From: Ectobius pallidus
Taxonomy: Eukaryota; Arthropoda; Insecta; Blattodea; Ectobiidae
Length of the DNA stretch: 64,000 nt
Reading direction: 5' to 3'
Assembly: GCA_964059195.1 (NCBI GenBank)
Contig: CAXKWD010000008.1
Span: 45,065,502-45,129,501 of the forward strand
In this document: piece by piece, positions 34,138 to 44,782 of the stretch
How the letters are laid out: each line of letters opens with the position of its first letter
Position numbering within the stretch: the stretch's first letter is position 1
The notes under the pieces: generated by a model
The model's database searches: none
Seen by the model: only the letters and a program-made list of their open reading frames with translations
What the model was told of the DNA's origin: nothing
Translations under genes and position numbers: made by a program

Positions 34138-35296
34138 ATACATAATAAAATCAGGTAAACTGATGTAACAAAGTGCCAGTATGTTTTTGTTTAATCAGTT
34201 ATGATTGCAGTTATGATATGCAGAACACACGACAAAAAGTCAAATTGGCCGGTTTCGGGATTTGAACCATGGAACTCAAGAATGTGAGGACAAAACGTTA
34301 CCATCTCGGTAACTGGGTCAGTTTAACGGTCTAATTGGATAAGCGCATGTAAAGCAATAGTGTTATTTGTCATAGCTAACTGTATTTTAATTGCAAAAGT
34401 TTTGTAAGATCACAGTAAAACAATATAGGCTATGTTGTCATGATAACTGATTTGCATATCATAAATTCTTTCGAATACGTATATTACCATAAAATAGGCA
34501 CTAAATTGAGCATTACTCCGAAACATGGTAACCGATTTTATCCAATATCAATAGACGTCTTCCCATGGACATTATAAATGTGTATTCCAAGTTTCATAAA
34601 AATCCGGTAAAGCGTATTTCAGTTACCGCGTCTTTAAAATAGACACTAAATTGGGTTTTATTCCGGTACCGGTCTACCGATTTGCTCCAATATCAGCAGA
34701 CGTCTTCCCATGTACATTATAAATGGGTATACAAAGTGTCAGGAAAATCCAATAAGCATATCTGAGTTATCGCGACTTCTTATATATTAACATAAAAGGC
34801 ACTAAATTGGGCATTATTCCGGTACTGGCAAACCGATCTGATCGAATATCAATAGACTTCTTCCCATGGACATTATAAATGCGTATACGAAGTTTCATAA
34901 ATATCCGAGAAAGCGTATTTGAGTTATCACGCCTTGAAAAGATACACTAAATTGGGTTTTACTCCGGTACCGGTCAACAGATTAGGTTCAGATTCAATAA
35001 GGTACTTTTCATGGGCGTCATAAATGCGTATACCTAGTTTCATGGAAATCCGATTTGAGCTATGGCGCCTTTCTAATATAATCTATTAAAATAGGCATTA
35101 AATTGGGCATTACTCCGGTACCGGTGAACCGATTTGGTTCCATATCAATAGGGTTCTTCCCATGGACATTATAAATGTGTTTTCCAAGTTTAATGAAAAA
35201 CCGAAAAGTGTATTTGAGTTATGGTGCGTACAGACACACGGACAGACGGACAGCCATTTTTTCGTCCCCACACAATCTCATAAAGTACCATACTGG
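34138..35296 (+). repeat. Dispersed family with ~150-bp internal repeats, copy 2
   Basis: It begins AAATCAGGTAAACTGATG then AAAGTGCCAGTATG (34168) and ends CATACTGGCACTT (35295), so the inner ends form a ~13-bp inverted repeat (AAGTGCCAGTATG). About six internal units with CCGATTT, CCCATGGACATTATAAATG and CCAAGTTTCAT lie between 34480 and 35230. A GT-rich ACAGACACACGGACAGACGG stretch precedes the 3' end. Confidence 0.7.
34240..34325 (-). repeat. tRNA-like relic inside the dispersed repeat
   Basis: On the minus strand GGTTCAAATCC (34258-34268) is a perfect box B. An imperfect box A lies ~40 bases upstream (TTACCGAGATGGTAACG). It is probably a decayed SINE head. No flanking duplication was identified. 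Confidence 0.45.
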
Positions 35297-35765
35297 CACT
35301 TAATAAAATCAGGTAAACTGATGTATCAAAGTGCCAGAATGCTTTTCTTTAATCAGGACTTACGGAAGGATAAAGGTCTAGTTTGATAAACATATGTGAA
35401 GGAGTATGTGGATAGTATTATTGTTCATAGCTAACTGTATTGCAACTCCCAAAGCCGTATATGAACATTGTAAAACAATATGTTGTCATGAGAACAGACT
35501 TGCATTTGATAGATTCTTTCTAATATATTACCACAAAACAGGCACTAAATTGGGCATTACTGCAGTAGGCTACCGGTCAACCGATTTGGTCAAAAATCAA
35601 AAGGCTTCTTCCCATGACGTTATAAATCCGTATACCAAGTTTCATGAAAATCCTATAAAGTGTGTTTGAGTTATCTCGCATACAGGCACACGGACAGACA
35701 GGCAGACGGACATTTTCCCGTCCACCACAGAATCTCAGAATGTACTATTCTGGCACTTAATAACG
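35297..35765 (+). repeat. Dispersed family, copy 3 (short, directly abutting copy 2)
   Basis: It repeats AAATCAGGTAAACTGATG and AAAGTGCCAGAATGC at its start, has one internal unit, and ends TTCTGGCACTTAATAAC. It shares the flanking TAATAAAATCAGG with copy 2, so the two are arranged head-to-tail. Confidence 0.65.
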
Positions 35766-36936
35766 CAAGGAGGATGCATCTAACTCCGATACTTATTTGT
35801 ACGGGGAGTAAGTTACAGGTAATCAAGACTTTTAAGGTTTTCAGTCTTACCCCACTGAAGAGATTTCTATTAAATTCTTGAGAGGAAAATAATCGGAATA
35901 GAGGGTGTGATCTTAGAGAGGCAGGTGGTCTCGCTGTCAGCATAAGAAACTGAAAACCCGGGTTCTTTTCTCGCTCAGGACAGATCTTATTCTACAGAAT
36001 TTGTTACAAATATCTCTCAACAGTATTAATCAGTATTAGTCAGTATAACTTTCTATTTAATAAATTGTAATTGTACTTTAGTAATAGATTCTTTACTAAC
36101 ATTGATTTTGTATGATTTTTCTCTAATTGCTATTCCTGATTGTATTTATAATACATTCCCGGAATTCTCAGCAATGAGATAAGACTGAAAACCTGTTTAT
36201 TAAAATAATACCTTCAAAAGTGTAAGCTAACTTAAATCCCCTTATATATAAGCATCGGTGTTAGATGCATCCTCATATTGTATGTATATGGCGAGGTCGA
36301 TGGGGGCATGGCATAACATTGGGCATGTCATGGAATGGCTTCAGTACACAGCTGTATCATTGCTCCCAGGACAAAGTTTTCTCTAAAGAATTTAATGTAA
36401 ACAATATATTTTATTTGGTGTATAGAAATAAATTTTCATATTTTTGTCAGTTCCATAACAAGCGAGAAATCCGTTTACTGAAATAATAAAGAATAATTCA
36501 GGTCGGAGAAGGTAATGAAAAACGAAACCAGAGATTTAATTTCAATCTATTATAATGAATTCGTTTGCAAACCAATCCAAGGATTGAAGACTAAAGAAGA
36601 AGATAATGAACTCATTAATTCTAAAGCTATGGCAAAAAATTGCACATGCAACATACCATGACGTAGGATAAATGCGGATACACTAATGTAAGGTTGGAGT
36701 CATTCTTTATTAAATGGTGACCAGCAAATTCCGAACAATCCGGAGTATTCCATGCAGTAAGCTACAACTTCTATATTGATCACTATCATTACAAATGGGA
36801 AGTAGTGCAGTACACATGCCCTTGCGGCGCCGTAGGATGTGTCACCGGTAACCCCAAGACTTTCCATCTATTATTCTATTAGAACCTAGAAACCAGTATC
36901 ATGTCTCATTGGTCATTAGCAGAACAACCCACACTG
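35766..36936. other. AT-rich interval, no gene
   Basis: A possible tRNA-like relic (GTGGTCTCGCTGTCAGCATA, then CCCGGGTTCTTTTCTC) lies at ~35928-35977 but lacks a good box B. The rest shows no supportable feature. Confidence 0.3.
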
Positions 36937-37335
36937 TGTTTCATTAAGTACCAGAATGGTAATTTATGAGATTGTGTGGGGGGGACGGGAAAATGTCTGT
37001 CTGTGTGTCTGTACGCGCGATAACTCTAATACGCTTTATTGGATTTTCGTGAAACTTGGTACACGCTTTTATAGCGTCCGTGGAAAGGAGCATGTTGATA
37101 TTGGACCAAATCGGTTGACTGGTACCAGAGTAATGCACAATTTAGTGCCTATTTTATCGTAATATATTAGAAAGACTTTATCAAATGCAAATCAGTTCTC
37201 ATGACAACATATTGTTTTACACTGTTCATATACGGCTTTGGAAGTTGCTATGACTAATGAAACTACCAAAATATTCCTTCACATATGCTTATAAAACTAG
37301 ACTTTTGTTCTTCCATAAGAACCCTGCTTAATGAA
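36937..37335 (-). repeat. Dispersed family, copy 4 (inverted)
   Basis: The reverse complement of the copy-3 type unit: TAAGTACCAGAATGGTAATT, GTGTGGGGGGGACGGG, CTGTCTGTGTGTCTGTACGC, then CCAAATCGGTTGAC and the upstream region ending near TCTTCCATAAG. With copy 3 it forms an inverted pair ~1.2 kb apart. Confidence 0.65.
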
Positions 37336-37524
37336 TCGACCTGTTTCATAGAACTTGCTAATAATATTAAAACTTATAAAATTATTCATTAGTTATCAAA
37401 GTCTTGTTTCATAGAGATATTAAGTACCAGAACACTACTCATAGAATCTCTTCACTAATATTATTAGTTCATTAGTCAGCTGATTGATTTGGAGGTTATG
37501 TCTGGATTATTGTTTGTGATTTTC

Positions 37525-38161
37525 TAGGGATGGGTCGATACCAGATTTTCTTGACACTCGACACTCGATACCGATACATGATTTTTTTCCCTCGATACTT
37601 CGATACTCGATACCGTCAACATTTCCTGTTTCAATAAATAGGTAGGCCTACATTAAAAATTAAAAGTTGAGAGAACTGTGTAATACCAACTAAATTAATA
37701 TTTAATGAGACAAAATTTAATATTATCAGTAGCCTATAATTATTTTTAAACTCTACATTAAAACTAAAATTAGTTTTTGAAACAGTTCACTTACAAGTTT
37801 TTATTCAAAAATTACAATGGGGTTTGAACAGTCAGCTTGCTTGTTGGTTGTTACTGAAACGTTTGACAGGAAACGAAACAATTAAAAATCTCTTCTGTTT
37901 GGATTTTAAAAGTCGGAAAGTCTTTATTTATGACTAGACAAAAGTCACAGAGTGGTTTTCTCCATTTCAAGGAGAAATAGAAGTATTTACTATACTTAGT
38001 AGACTGCTAAAAACAGAAAGAGATGTCGCATTTCCTTAAATTGCAGAATTACCAAAGTATCGAAAAAATACCGAGCAAGTTTTCTGAAGTATCGCTCGAT
38101 GCTGATACCATGCAAGTATCGAGAGCATCGAGGTATCGAAAGTATCGAGGACCCATCCCTA
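37525..38161. mobile_element. hAT-like MITE with TAGGGATGGGTCGATAC ends
   Basis: TAGGGATGGGTCGATAC at the left end and its reverse counterpart GACCCATCCCTA at the right. Flanks TGATTTTC and GTTTTTTC agree at five of eight positions, a possible decayed 8-bp duplication. Both ends hold many TATCGA/TCGATA motifs (more than ten in ~180 bases). There is no transposase. Confidence 0.6.
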
Positions 38162-38459
38162 GTTTTTTCCCTTCTTAGCCTTCTTTTCAATGCTATTTCA
38201 AAGCAGCATGACCTAACGAGGCTATATCTTCATAATTGTAACAAATAATAACTAGTGCTAAAAAATTAATAAATCTACCAAGCAATTATTCAAGGTAACA
38301 GTAGGCTTTTTGTTTTATTCTTCATAAATCTCATGCTCCATTACAAAGTAATACCACATTATATATTTTCTTTTACAATTTCGTCACAGTTTTGTGAATT
38401 TGGGCAATAATTTGTGACAATACCAAGTTAATTTTGATATAACTAATATAGATATATAC

Positions 38460-38690
38460 AATCATCCAGGTCTCTGAAATATCTACTGAAGTTTGTTGAA
38501 ATCAATAATTTTAATGAATTTCACGAATGCTTTTACGTATTTCTCTATGAGGTCACTATTATTCGTAGGCCATGATCCTCCTCCTGTTGTTACTTGGTGC
38601 TTCAGGATATTTCTTTGGCTAGATAACAATCGGCACTCATAGATTAAATGTTCCGATGATTGCTCACCTGAGTTGCAGGGACACATTGGA
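38460..38690 (-). pseudogene. LINE ORF2 C-terminal fragment
   Basis: A 67-codon minus frame has CPCNSGEQSSEHLIYECRLL, the C-x-C...H...C motif found after the RT domain of many insect LINEs. VKAFVKFIKIIDFNKL ends the protein. Upstream coding sequence is lost. It lies inside the 37345-39118 element. Confidence 0.6.
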
Positions 38691-39122
38691 TCGCCTATTA
38701 GCCGTAGGCTTATGTACTAAAATCTAACCTCACATCCCAGAAAGGTTGTTATGACAAAAAATCCTTTGATAGCGTGTGTAAGTTTTTTCTAAATTCATAA
38801 TTTAATCAGAATGATTCATTTTCCAAAATTTTAAGATCACGAAATTTGAATTACATGGGTTTGAGAATAATTTATTAGCCCAAATACACTTATAGGAAAA
38901 ACCTAATAATATCAGTAAATTTTATTAGTTGTGCAGTATATGAAACAGTTTACTAATAATTAATATTAGCAATATTTATTAATAATTTAGAGCCATGAAC
39001 TCATACTAATATTATTAGAAAATATTCTTCTTATGAAACAGAAGATTATTAATAATAACTGTTCATATTATGTATTTGCTAATATGCGAGTGTAAAAGTT
39101 CTATGAAACGGGGCCCTGGAGA

Positions 39123-39654
39123 AATCGACTACAAAAATAACTTATTTTCTGCATATCATAACTGCAATAATATTATCACTGATTAATAGGTCCCGGGTTT
39201 TTAGGTTTTTATAAACTAACTGAGATACAAGGACCAGCGTTACTCAATTAAAGTTTATTAAATTCGCTAGAACTTTCCTGCTTTTGACTTTTCTGTACGA
39301 CGGTGTCATTTTGCCGGTATCCAACTCGAAACCTGAAGAAAACTTAAACTTTTCACTTTTTGGAAAAAAAAGATCACTTTTTGAAAAACAGTATCTTGTA
39401 TATAACTTACAAAAATGGTTTTGATCTCGTTTTTAGCAAATTTTAGTTACTTTTAAAATGCTATCAAAATTTTTTTCAACAAACTCATACTTTAAGAGAC
39501 ATTGTTAAAAAAACAAAAAACAAAAACAAAAAAACAAAAACCAAAAAAAAAATCGCTGTTTTTCGACCGCCATTCAGCGAGCACAGGATTCTGAGTGTTG
39601 TTAATTTGGATTTCTAGTCTCTGTAATGGTCTGAAATACCTCTCCAATAGTATA
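39123..39654. other. AT-rich interval, no gene
   Basis: Includes a poly(CA AAA) run (39510-39550). No supportable feature. Confidence 0.3.
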
Positions 39655-40112
39655 TTGCGATACAAGTGCCGTTTGCGATGCATACGGATCGAGGAAATAA
39701 TTTGAAAAGCCGAGGCGCTCGCACCGAGTTTTTTCAATTTTCAGAGATCCGTTATGCGCTTACGGCACGAGTGTTGCATGCTATTTTTTTCAGGATGATT
39801 ATTTATATCAATTTAATTATATAAATTGTGATATTACCCGAAAATATTATGTACATACATTCTTGAAGATAGATGTTTATTTCAGAAAGTGATTCGCATG
39901 TGTTTGTTTTTAGGCGAATCGAATATTTGTCCTGGGGGGGCCTTGTCCAAAAAGGCTTGTATTATGATGTGCCATAAGTAAATTCTTACCGCACGGAAAC
40001 TCTTACCGCATATAGCAACAAGATTGCGTGTGGGAATGTCAACTTACGATCCACGGCAACAACATTCGTAAGTACCACTAATTAGTTAAGTCGTGCAAAA
40101 AAATGATTAGCC
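39655..40112 (-). repeat. ~500-bp repeat unit, inverted copy
   Basis: It is the reverse complement of the tandem unit at 60230-61160. It starts TATTGCGATACAAGTGCCGT and ends CACTAATTAGTTAAGTCGTGCA. Shared landmarks are GAAAGTGATTCGCATG, TATATCAATTTAATTATATA and CGTAAGTACCACTAATTAGT. Confidence 0.6.
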
Positions 40113-40204
40113 TAATACTCCATTTAATGTAAGTTCACGCATTTTTTATGTAACATTTGACTGGGCTATTATGAAACTGGCGAAGAAACTGTAAGATAAG
40201 GGGA

Positions 40205-40660
40205 AAATATACTTACTTACTCAATGGCAATAGATAATTCCTCAGCAAACTGAAGGAATAATTATTATCTATTTTACGGAACCCGAAGGTACATTGCCGC
40301 GCTTACCTGAGCCCGCCATTCAATCCTATTCTGTGTTGACTCTATCCAATTACCCCTCGCTAATCCTACTTCCCTTAAATCTATCCTAATATTGTCCTCC
40401 CACCTACGTCTAGGTCTTCCATGTGGTCTTTTCCCTTCGGGTCTTCCAGTCATTGAGTTATGTTTTCCCTCCCCCATGCGCGCAGCATGTCCAGGATGAT
40501 GAAATCATCCGTGATTTAATTGCCCTTAACTTACTATGTCTGGTGAAGAGTACAGGTCATGAAGCTCGTGGTTATGCAATTTTCTCCAGTCCCCATTTTC
40601 ATCTCTCTTGGGCCCAAATATTTTTCTAAGCACCCTGTTTTCGAACACTCTCATGGCCGG
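40205..40660 (-). pseudogene. LINE ORF2 C-terminal fragment with 3' UTR
   Basis: The minus frame encodes ENRVLRKIFGPKRDENGDW, then KLHNHELHDLYSSPDI, a gap, and finally GRPEGKRPHGRPRRRWEDNI with DLREVG to a stop near LRVP. This is the standard C-terminus of a widespread insect LINE family. A frameshift near 40500 breaks it. The 3' UTR (ATAATTATTCCTTCAG to CTATTGCCATTGAGTAAG) matches the plus-strand fragment at 56765-56905. Confidence 0.75.
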
Positions 40661-40796
40661 TTCCACCGACAATCTTTAAATATACCCAACCGAAGACTTT
40701 AGTAACGCGCTATTACTGTATAACGTCTGCGTTAAGTGGACACTGTTCCACCAACACTCTTGTCGTTAAAATAAACACCCGTTTCCAAACGCGCGT

Positions 40797-42160
40797 TAAA
40801 GCGCAATTCCACTGAAGCAACACTGAACGACATGTGGCATGCTACTTGTATCCTAGTGTTGCCTGATTGTAGGCGTGCGACAATGTGCCACAAAAATTCC
40901 ATATGCCGCATGCGGCATTTGTCTCCCCATGTCGAATGCGCTTTGTCGCCTATGCGTGTAGCATGGGACTAAAACGATTCAACTGAAGCAACTTCAGTCT
41001 GGTGCAACATGTCTTTAATAATACCATATACAATACCCATATTTATATACAACACCATGGGCTATTAAAATGTCTGAATAGCTGTCAAATTATTGGCAGA
41101 CACTATTTAATACATTACCAATAATTTATCAAAATTTACCTGTAAAGTTCTTTAAGATAAGAGCACATGACTGGTTGGCCAGGAATCCATCAAGAGGGAC
41201 TTTTGGTATAATTGATTTTAGTTACTCCACTCTTGAGAATCGTATCAGAGAATTGCCATGTTCAAACCCCATTTTGTAACATAGATGAATTTTTTAATAG
41301 TAATATAACGTAACAATGTAATCCTAATATTGTCTTATTTCTATTTAACATCAATCAGACTGGACTATAATCCTTATATTTTTATTTTTTTAAATTATTT
41401 TTTTATTTTCTATATTATTGTGTCTTGAGAATGCGCTAACTTGGTCTATTGACAGGTTATGTAATAATTGTAAAAATGTAAGATTCTTATGGCGTAATAC
41501 TTAGCTTGCTGTCACTTTGCATAGTTTACTTTACCTGACTTTGTCTATCGGGGGGGGGGGGCTCCTGTTTCCCCTGCAATACATCATTCTACCAGTGCTC
41601 ATTCATCATGATATAACCATTGGTTGCAATAAAGGAATTATTATTTTTCAAGCCTAATTTCGAATGTATATATGTAACAACTACTTTCATTGCTGCTTCC
41701 CATTTCAATTGAACTACTGTATTGGCAATTATTGGGATTTGAAGGAAAAAAAATATTAAGTTTTAAAACTTCAAGGAGACCCGATATACAGTACTACTAG
41801 TAGTTATTTTCTTTCTCCTCCTTTATGCTGACGTGGCTGTGATTTAAATGCTCTGCTCTATGAAGACCCTTGTTTGTTTGTCTTCATAGCTTGTTTATGC
41901 AGGTGCAAGCAGCCCATGTCGCATGCTACAAGTCGCCCCGATCCGCTGGCTGTTGGATAGCGACGACACTGTTCGACACGAGGAATTTTGTCGAAGGGCG
42001 ACAAAGGCGTCCTGGCGACAACAGTCAACTTGTAGCATGCGGCAAGGAGACTTGTCGTTTGTCGCTTCGTGTTGCTGCAATTAAATTGCTGTGTGTAGCA
42101 TGCGGCATTGACGCATGCTACATGTTGCCCAAATGTTGCCTCAGTGGAATTGCAGCTTTA
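40797..42160. mobile_element. TIR element with GCATGCTAC subterminal motifs
   Basis: Ends: AAAGCGCAATTCCACTGAAG (40798) and, inverted, CCTCAGTGGAATTGCAGCTTT (near 42160). GCATGCTAC or its complement GTAGCATGC occurs at about 40838, 41917, 42031, 42096 and 42113, with partial matches elsewhere. The 140-codon frame at 41870-42292 is only this repeat-rich end. A LINE 3' fragment is nested inside. Confidence 0.55.
41120..41645 (+). pseudogene. LINE ORF2 C-terminal and 3' UTR fragment
   Basis: Around 41148-41280 a frame encodes FFKIRAHDWLARNPSRGTFG, then a stop after CSNPIL, as at the end of many CR1/Jockey-like ORF2 proteins. The 3' UTR runs to GTTGCAATAAAGGAATTATT and an ATT-rich tail. A G run of about 13 lies at ~41550-41562. 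Truncated on the 5' side. Confidence 0.5.
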
Positions 42161-42259
42161 GAAGGCAGGCAATCTTGGTACACAAGCTTCTCATACATTC
42201 ACTGTCGCTATAGACCATGGGCTACCAATATGAAACCCTCCCCCCCCGTGGGAATCCGA

Positions 42260-42861
42260 CACATATATTTTTTTGTTGGTATTGTCATCTAGTTTAAGAT
42301 TTTAGTTGTTTGCCCCTTATCAATTACAGCATTTGGCCGGAAACCCCGGAAAACCCCGGAAATCCGCAGAAAATGAATTTGTTTTAATTTTTCATTGTTC
42401 TTTGCTCCTAATATTCCCAGCGAATTTCTGACTCACACTTTTTTGTTGGTATTGGCATCTAGTTTAATATTTCAGTTGTTTGCCCCTTACAAATTACAAC
42501 ATATCCCCGGAAAACCCGGAAAACCACGTATATACGGAGAAAATTACTATGTTTTATTTTTTAAGTCTTTGTTCTTTGCACCTAATATTCAAAGGGAATT
42601 TCTGACTTACATGTTTTTTGTTGGCATTACCATCTAGATTAAGGTTTCAGTTATTTGCCTCTTATCAATTACAGTATATCCCCGGAAAACACAGAAAACC
42701 ACGGAAATCCGGAGAAAGGGACATCATTTTATTTTTTTTAATATTTGTTCTTTGCTCAAAGGGAATTTGTGAATCATATGTTTTTGTGTTCGTATTCCCA
42801 TATAGATTAAGGTTCCAGTTGTTTGCCCCTTACCAATTACAGCATATCCCCGGAAACCCCG
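42260..42861 (+). repeat. ~170-bp satellite array, left arm part 1
   Basis: About four units. The unit carries TTTTGTTGGTATTGCCATCT, AGTTTAAGGTTTCAGTTGTT, TGCCCCTTATCAATTACAGC, ATATCCCCGGAAAACC and TTTGTTCTTTGCTCCTAATA. It breaks off at CCCCG, the left target duplication of the LTR element, and resumes at 50790. The overlapping ORFs here are translated repeat. Confidence 0.8.
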
Positions 42862-44310
42862 TGTAACCGTACTTTGTACTCAGCTCAGACGACAATCTCA
42901 TATATAGCCCCTGTACGACTGACAATACGCACCCTACCGTTTAGACTTCCACACATAACACCTAACTTCAAACATTAATTACTCCATAAAGGAAATAGTG
43001 ACAATGAAACCAATTACACCAATCAATAGCCAACAACATCCCATACATTTTCATATATTACACATAACTTTTTATTAACCCTTTCCATCATTTTAATATA
43101 AAAACATTAATAACTCTTTTCATTTTTATCACACCCACTACAAATTAATACCGTTAGGAGCACAATAAAATAGCCCATCAGGATTAAATAACCAGAACTA
43201 TGATAACTTTCAGTTATCAGAGTTATTGATAAAAACATAAACCCAGCACCGCCTACTTCCGCTAAAGCAGACTCCCTGGAGCCGAGAAGATTTTGACACT
43301 TCGAGTAATTAATGACCCACGCAAATTGCCTGTTCTAACGAAGAAAAACGGAATATATTTTAAATTGGATAGCAGAACAAACTGTTTTACACCAATCAGA
43401 GAAAACTCAAACATTGACACAACCAATTGGAACTACTTACCCCCACTACCCCCTTCAAAGATATTAGCACAAGGCACGCACATCTCGTCATCTTTTTTTG
43501 ATCATACGACAGCACAGACTAAAGACCTTCAAGACCCACTTCAGACAAACGACTACGTTAAATATTATTAGACTAAAGTACCTTCGCAATATATTGATAT
43601 TTGAACATTATTATCCGCGCGATATAAATAGAATTTCTTAGCAGCGTCGAAGCGCGTAATTTATATAATTTGATAGAGACATTGATTTTATTATTACGAA
43701 ACATTAATTGTGAACGTAAGATTGAACATTATTATCCCCGCGATATAAATAGAAACAACGAGAGATTATATGTGAAAGTAAATAGAAGTTTTCAACAGCG
43801 CGTACAAGTGAAGTAATTATTATTACATTTTAGCAAGTTACAAAGTGTTACTTACGAACTACAACGACGTACTAAATACTCATAAATATCAGAACTTACA
43901 TCATCTAATAGAACTAAATCGATTAATTCAGCATTTCAGAAAAGACTAAACTTTGGAAAATATATATCAATTTGAAAAGAGCACATCAACTTTTAGTTAC
44001 CACAATTCCTGACACCGCCCCTTGACTGTTTATCTTGATCTTCTCTAGCCACTTCCCTGGATAAGAGTTCTCAAGCTTACAACTACCCCTGAGTACTACG
44101 CCCGGCACCCCTTATTTTAATCCGAACTAAAGCACTAATCATCAAAACCCCAACAGTTATAAATAACGCCCAATCATAAGGATCTAAACGACGAACGGTT
44201 ATAAATAGCTACCCCACCTACGGTTATAAATAGCTACCCAACTTAGTGGCAAACATTAAGGAGAACGACGAACGGTTATAAATAGCTACCCAACGTCAGG
44301 AACGGTTATA
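42862..44310 (+). repeat. 5' LTR of the gag-only element
   Basis: Begins TGTAACCGTACTTTGTACTC and ends GGAACGGTTATA, so the two ends form a short near-palindrome (TGTAACCG / CGGTTATA). The last ~170 bases hold several copies of CGGTTATAAATAGCTACCC; these supply multiple TATAAATA boxes. A 92-codon frame with no ATG (43293-43571) is retained in both LTRs. Confidence 0.88.
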
Positions 44311-44365
44311 AATGGCGTCCAATCTTGTGGCCTAATTGAAGTTCGGTTATAAATGGCGACCATCG
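44151..44365 (+). promoter_or_regulatory. Tandem TATAAATA motifs across the LTR end and leader
   Basis: AGTTATAAATAACG and then CGGTTATAAATAGCTACCC-like units (44200, 44222, 44273) continue beyond the LTR end as CGGTTATAAATGGCGTCCAA and CGGTTATAAATGGCGACCAT. The TATA-like core is the usual pol II TATA box. Whether these drive transcription is not shown by sequence alone. The primer-binding site lies inside one of the units. Confidence 0.5.
44313..44330 (+). other. Primer-binding site of the gag-only element
   Basis: TGGCGTCCAATCTTGTGG starts two bases after the LTR. A second TGGCGACCATCGTGATTG occurs at ~44355 in the next repeat unit and is an alternative. The position favours the first. Confidence 0.55.
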
Positions 44366-44782
44366 TGATTGCTTGAATTTGAAGATCGAGGGACCAGTCA
44401 ATAAAATTTAATTTTTCAACAATAAAATTCAGGAACACTACACTAAATCACACACCACCAAGTTTTAAATTCTGTGAGAAATTTTACTAGAGTCAGCACA
44501 ACATTGGATTATTCATCATTTCATCAAAACCCCCCCACTGGATCTTCATCTACAACATTTTCCCTCAGCACCTGGATACCTGGACATCATCTTCGGCCTC
44601 CCGCTGGACATCAGGACTACAAAAGGGTATCGTTAATCCAACTTAAGTGTTGAAAACTGAATTTTGCTCCTATTTTTATTTAAATTCCAAGTAAATTTTT
44701 TTTTCAATTTAAATTTCAAATTTTTTTTTTTTTGCATTTTAATTAATTTTTTTTAGTAAATTCAATTGTATTTTATTAGTTT

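Larger units (their letters stand above)
37345..39118. mobile_element. TIR element with GTTTCATAGAACTT ends and nested insertions
   Basis: CTGTTTCATAGAACTTGC (37345) and, inverted, AAGTTCTATGAAACGGGGCC (ends ~39118) face each other. Both ends carry several ATATTATTAG/CTAATAATAT motifs. AATCGAC occurs just outside both ends and may be a 7-bp duplication. The interior contains a hAT-like MITE (37525-38161) and a LINE fragment. The left end lacks the GGGCCC segment of the right end, so the pairing is tentative. Confidence 0.4.

Noticed and set aside
41870..42292. A 140-codon protein
   Set aside because: Made of the GCATGCTAC-rich end of a TIR element and runs out into the satellite arm.
42395..42866. 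Open frames of ~80 codons
   Set aside because: Translated satellite units; the same peptides recur in every unit.
43293..43571. A small protein gene in the LTR
   Set aside because: No ATG; conservation between the LTRs is expected from their young age.
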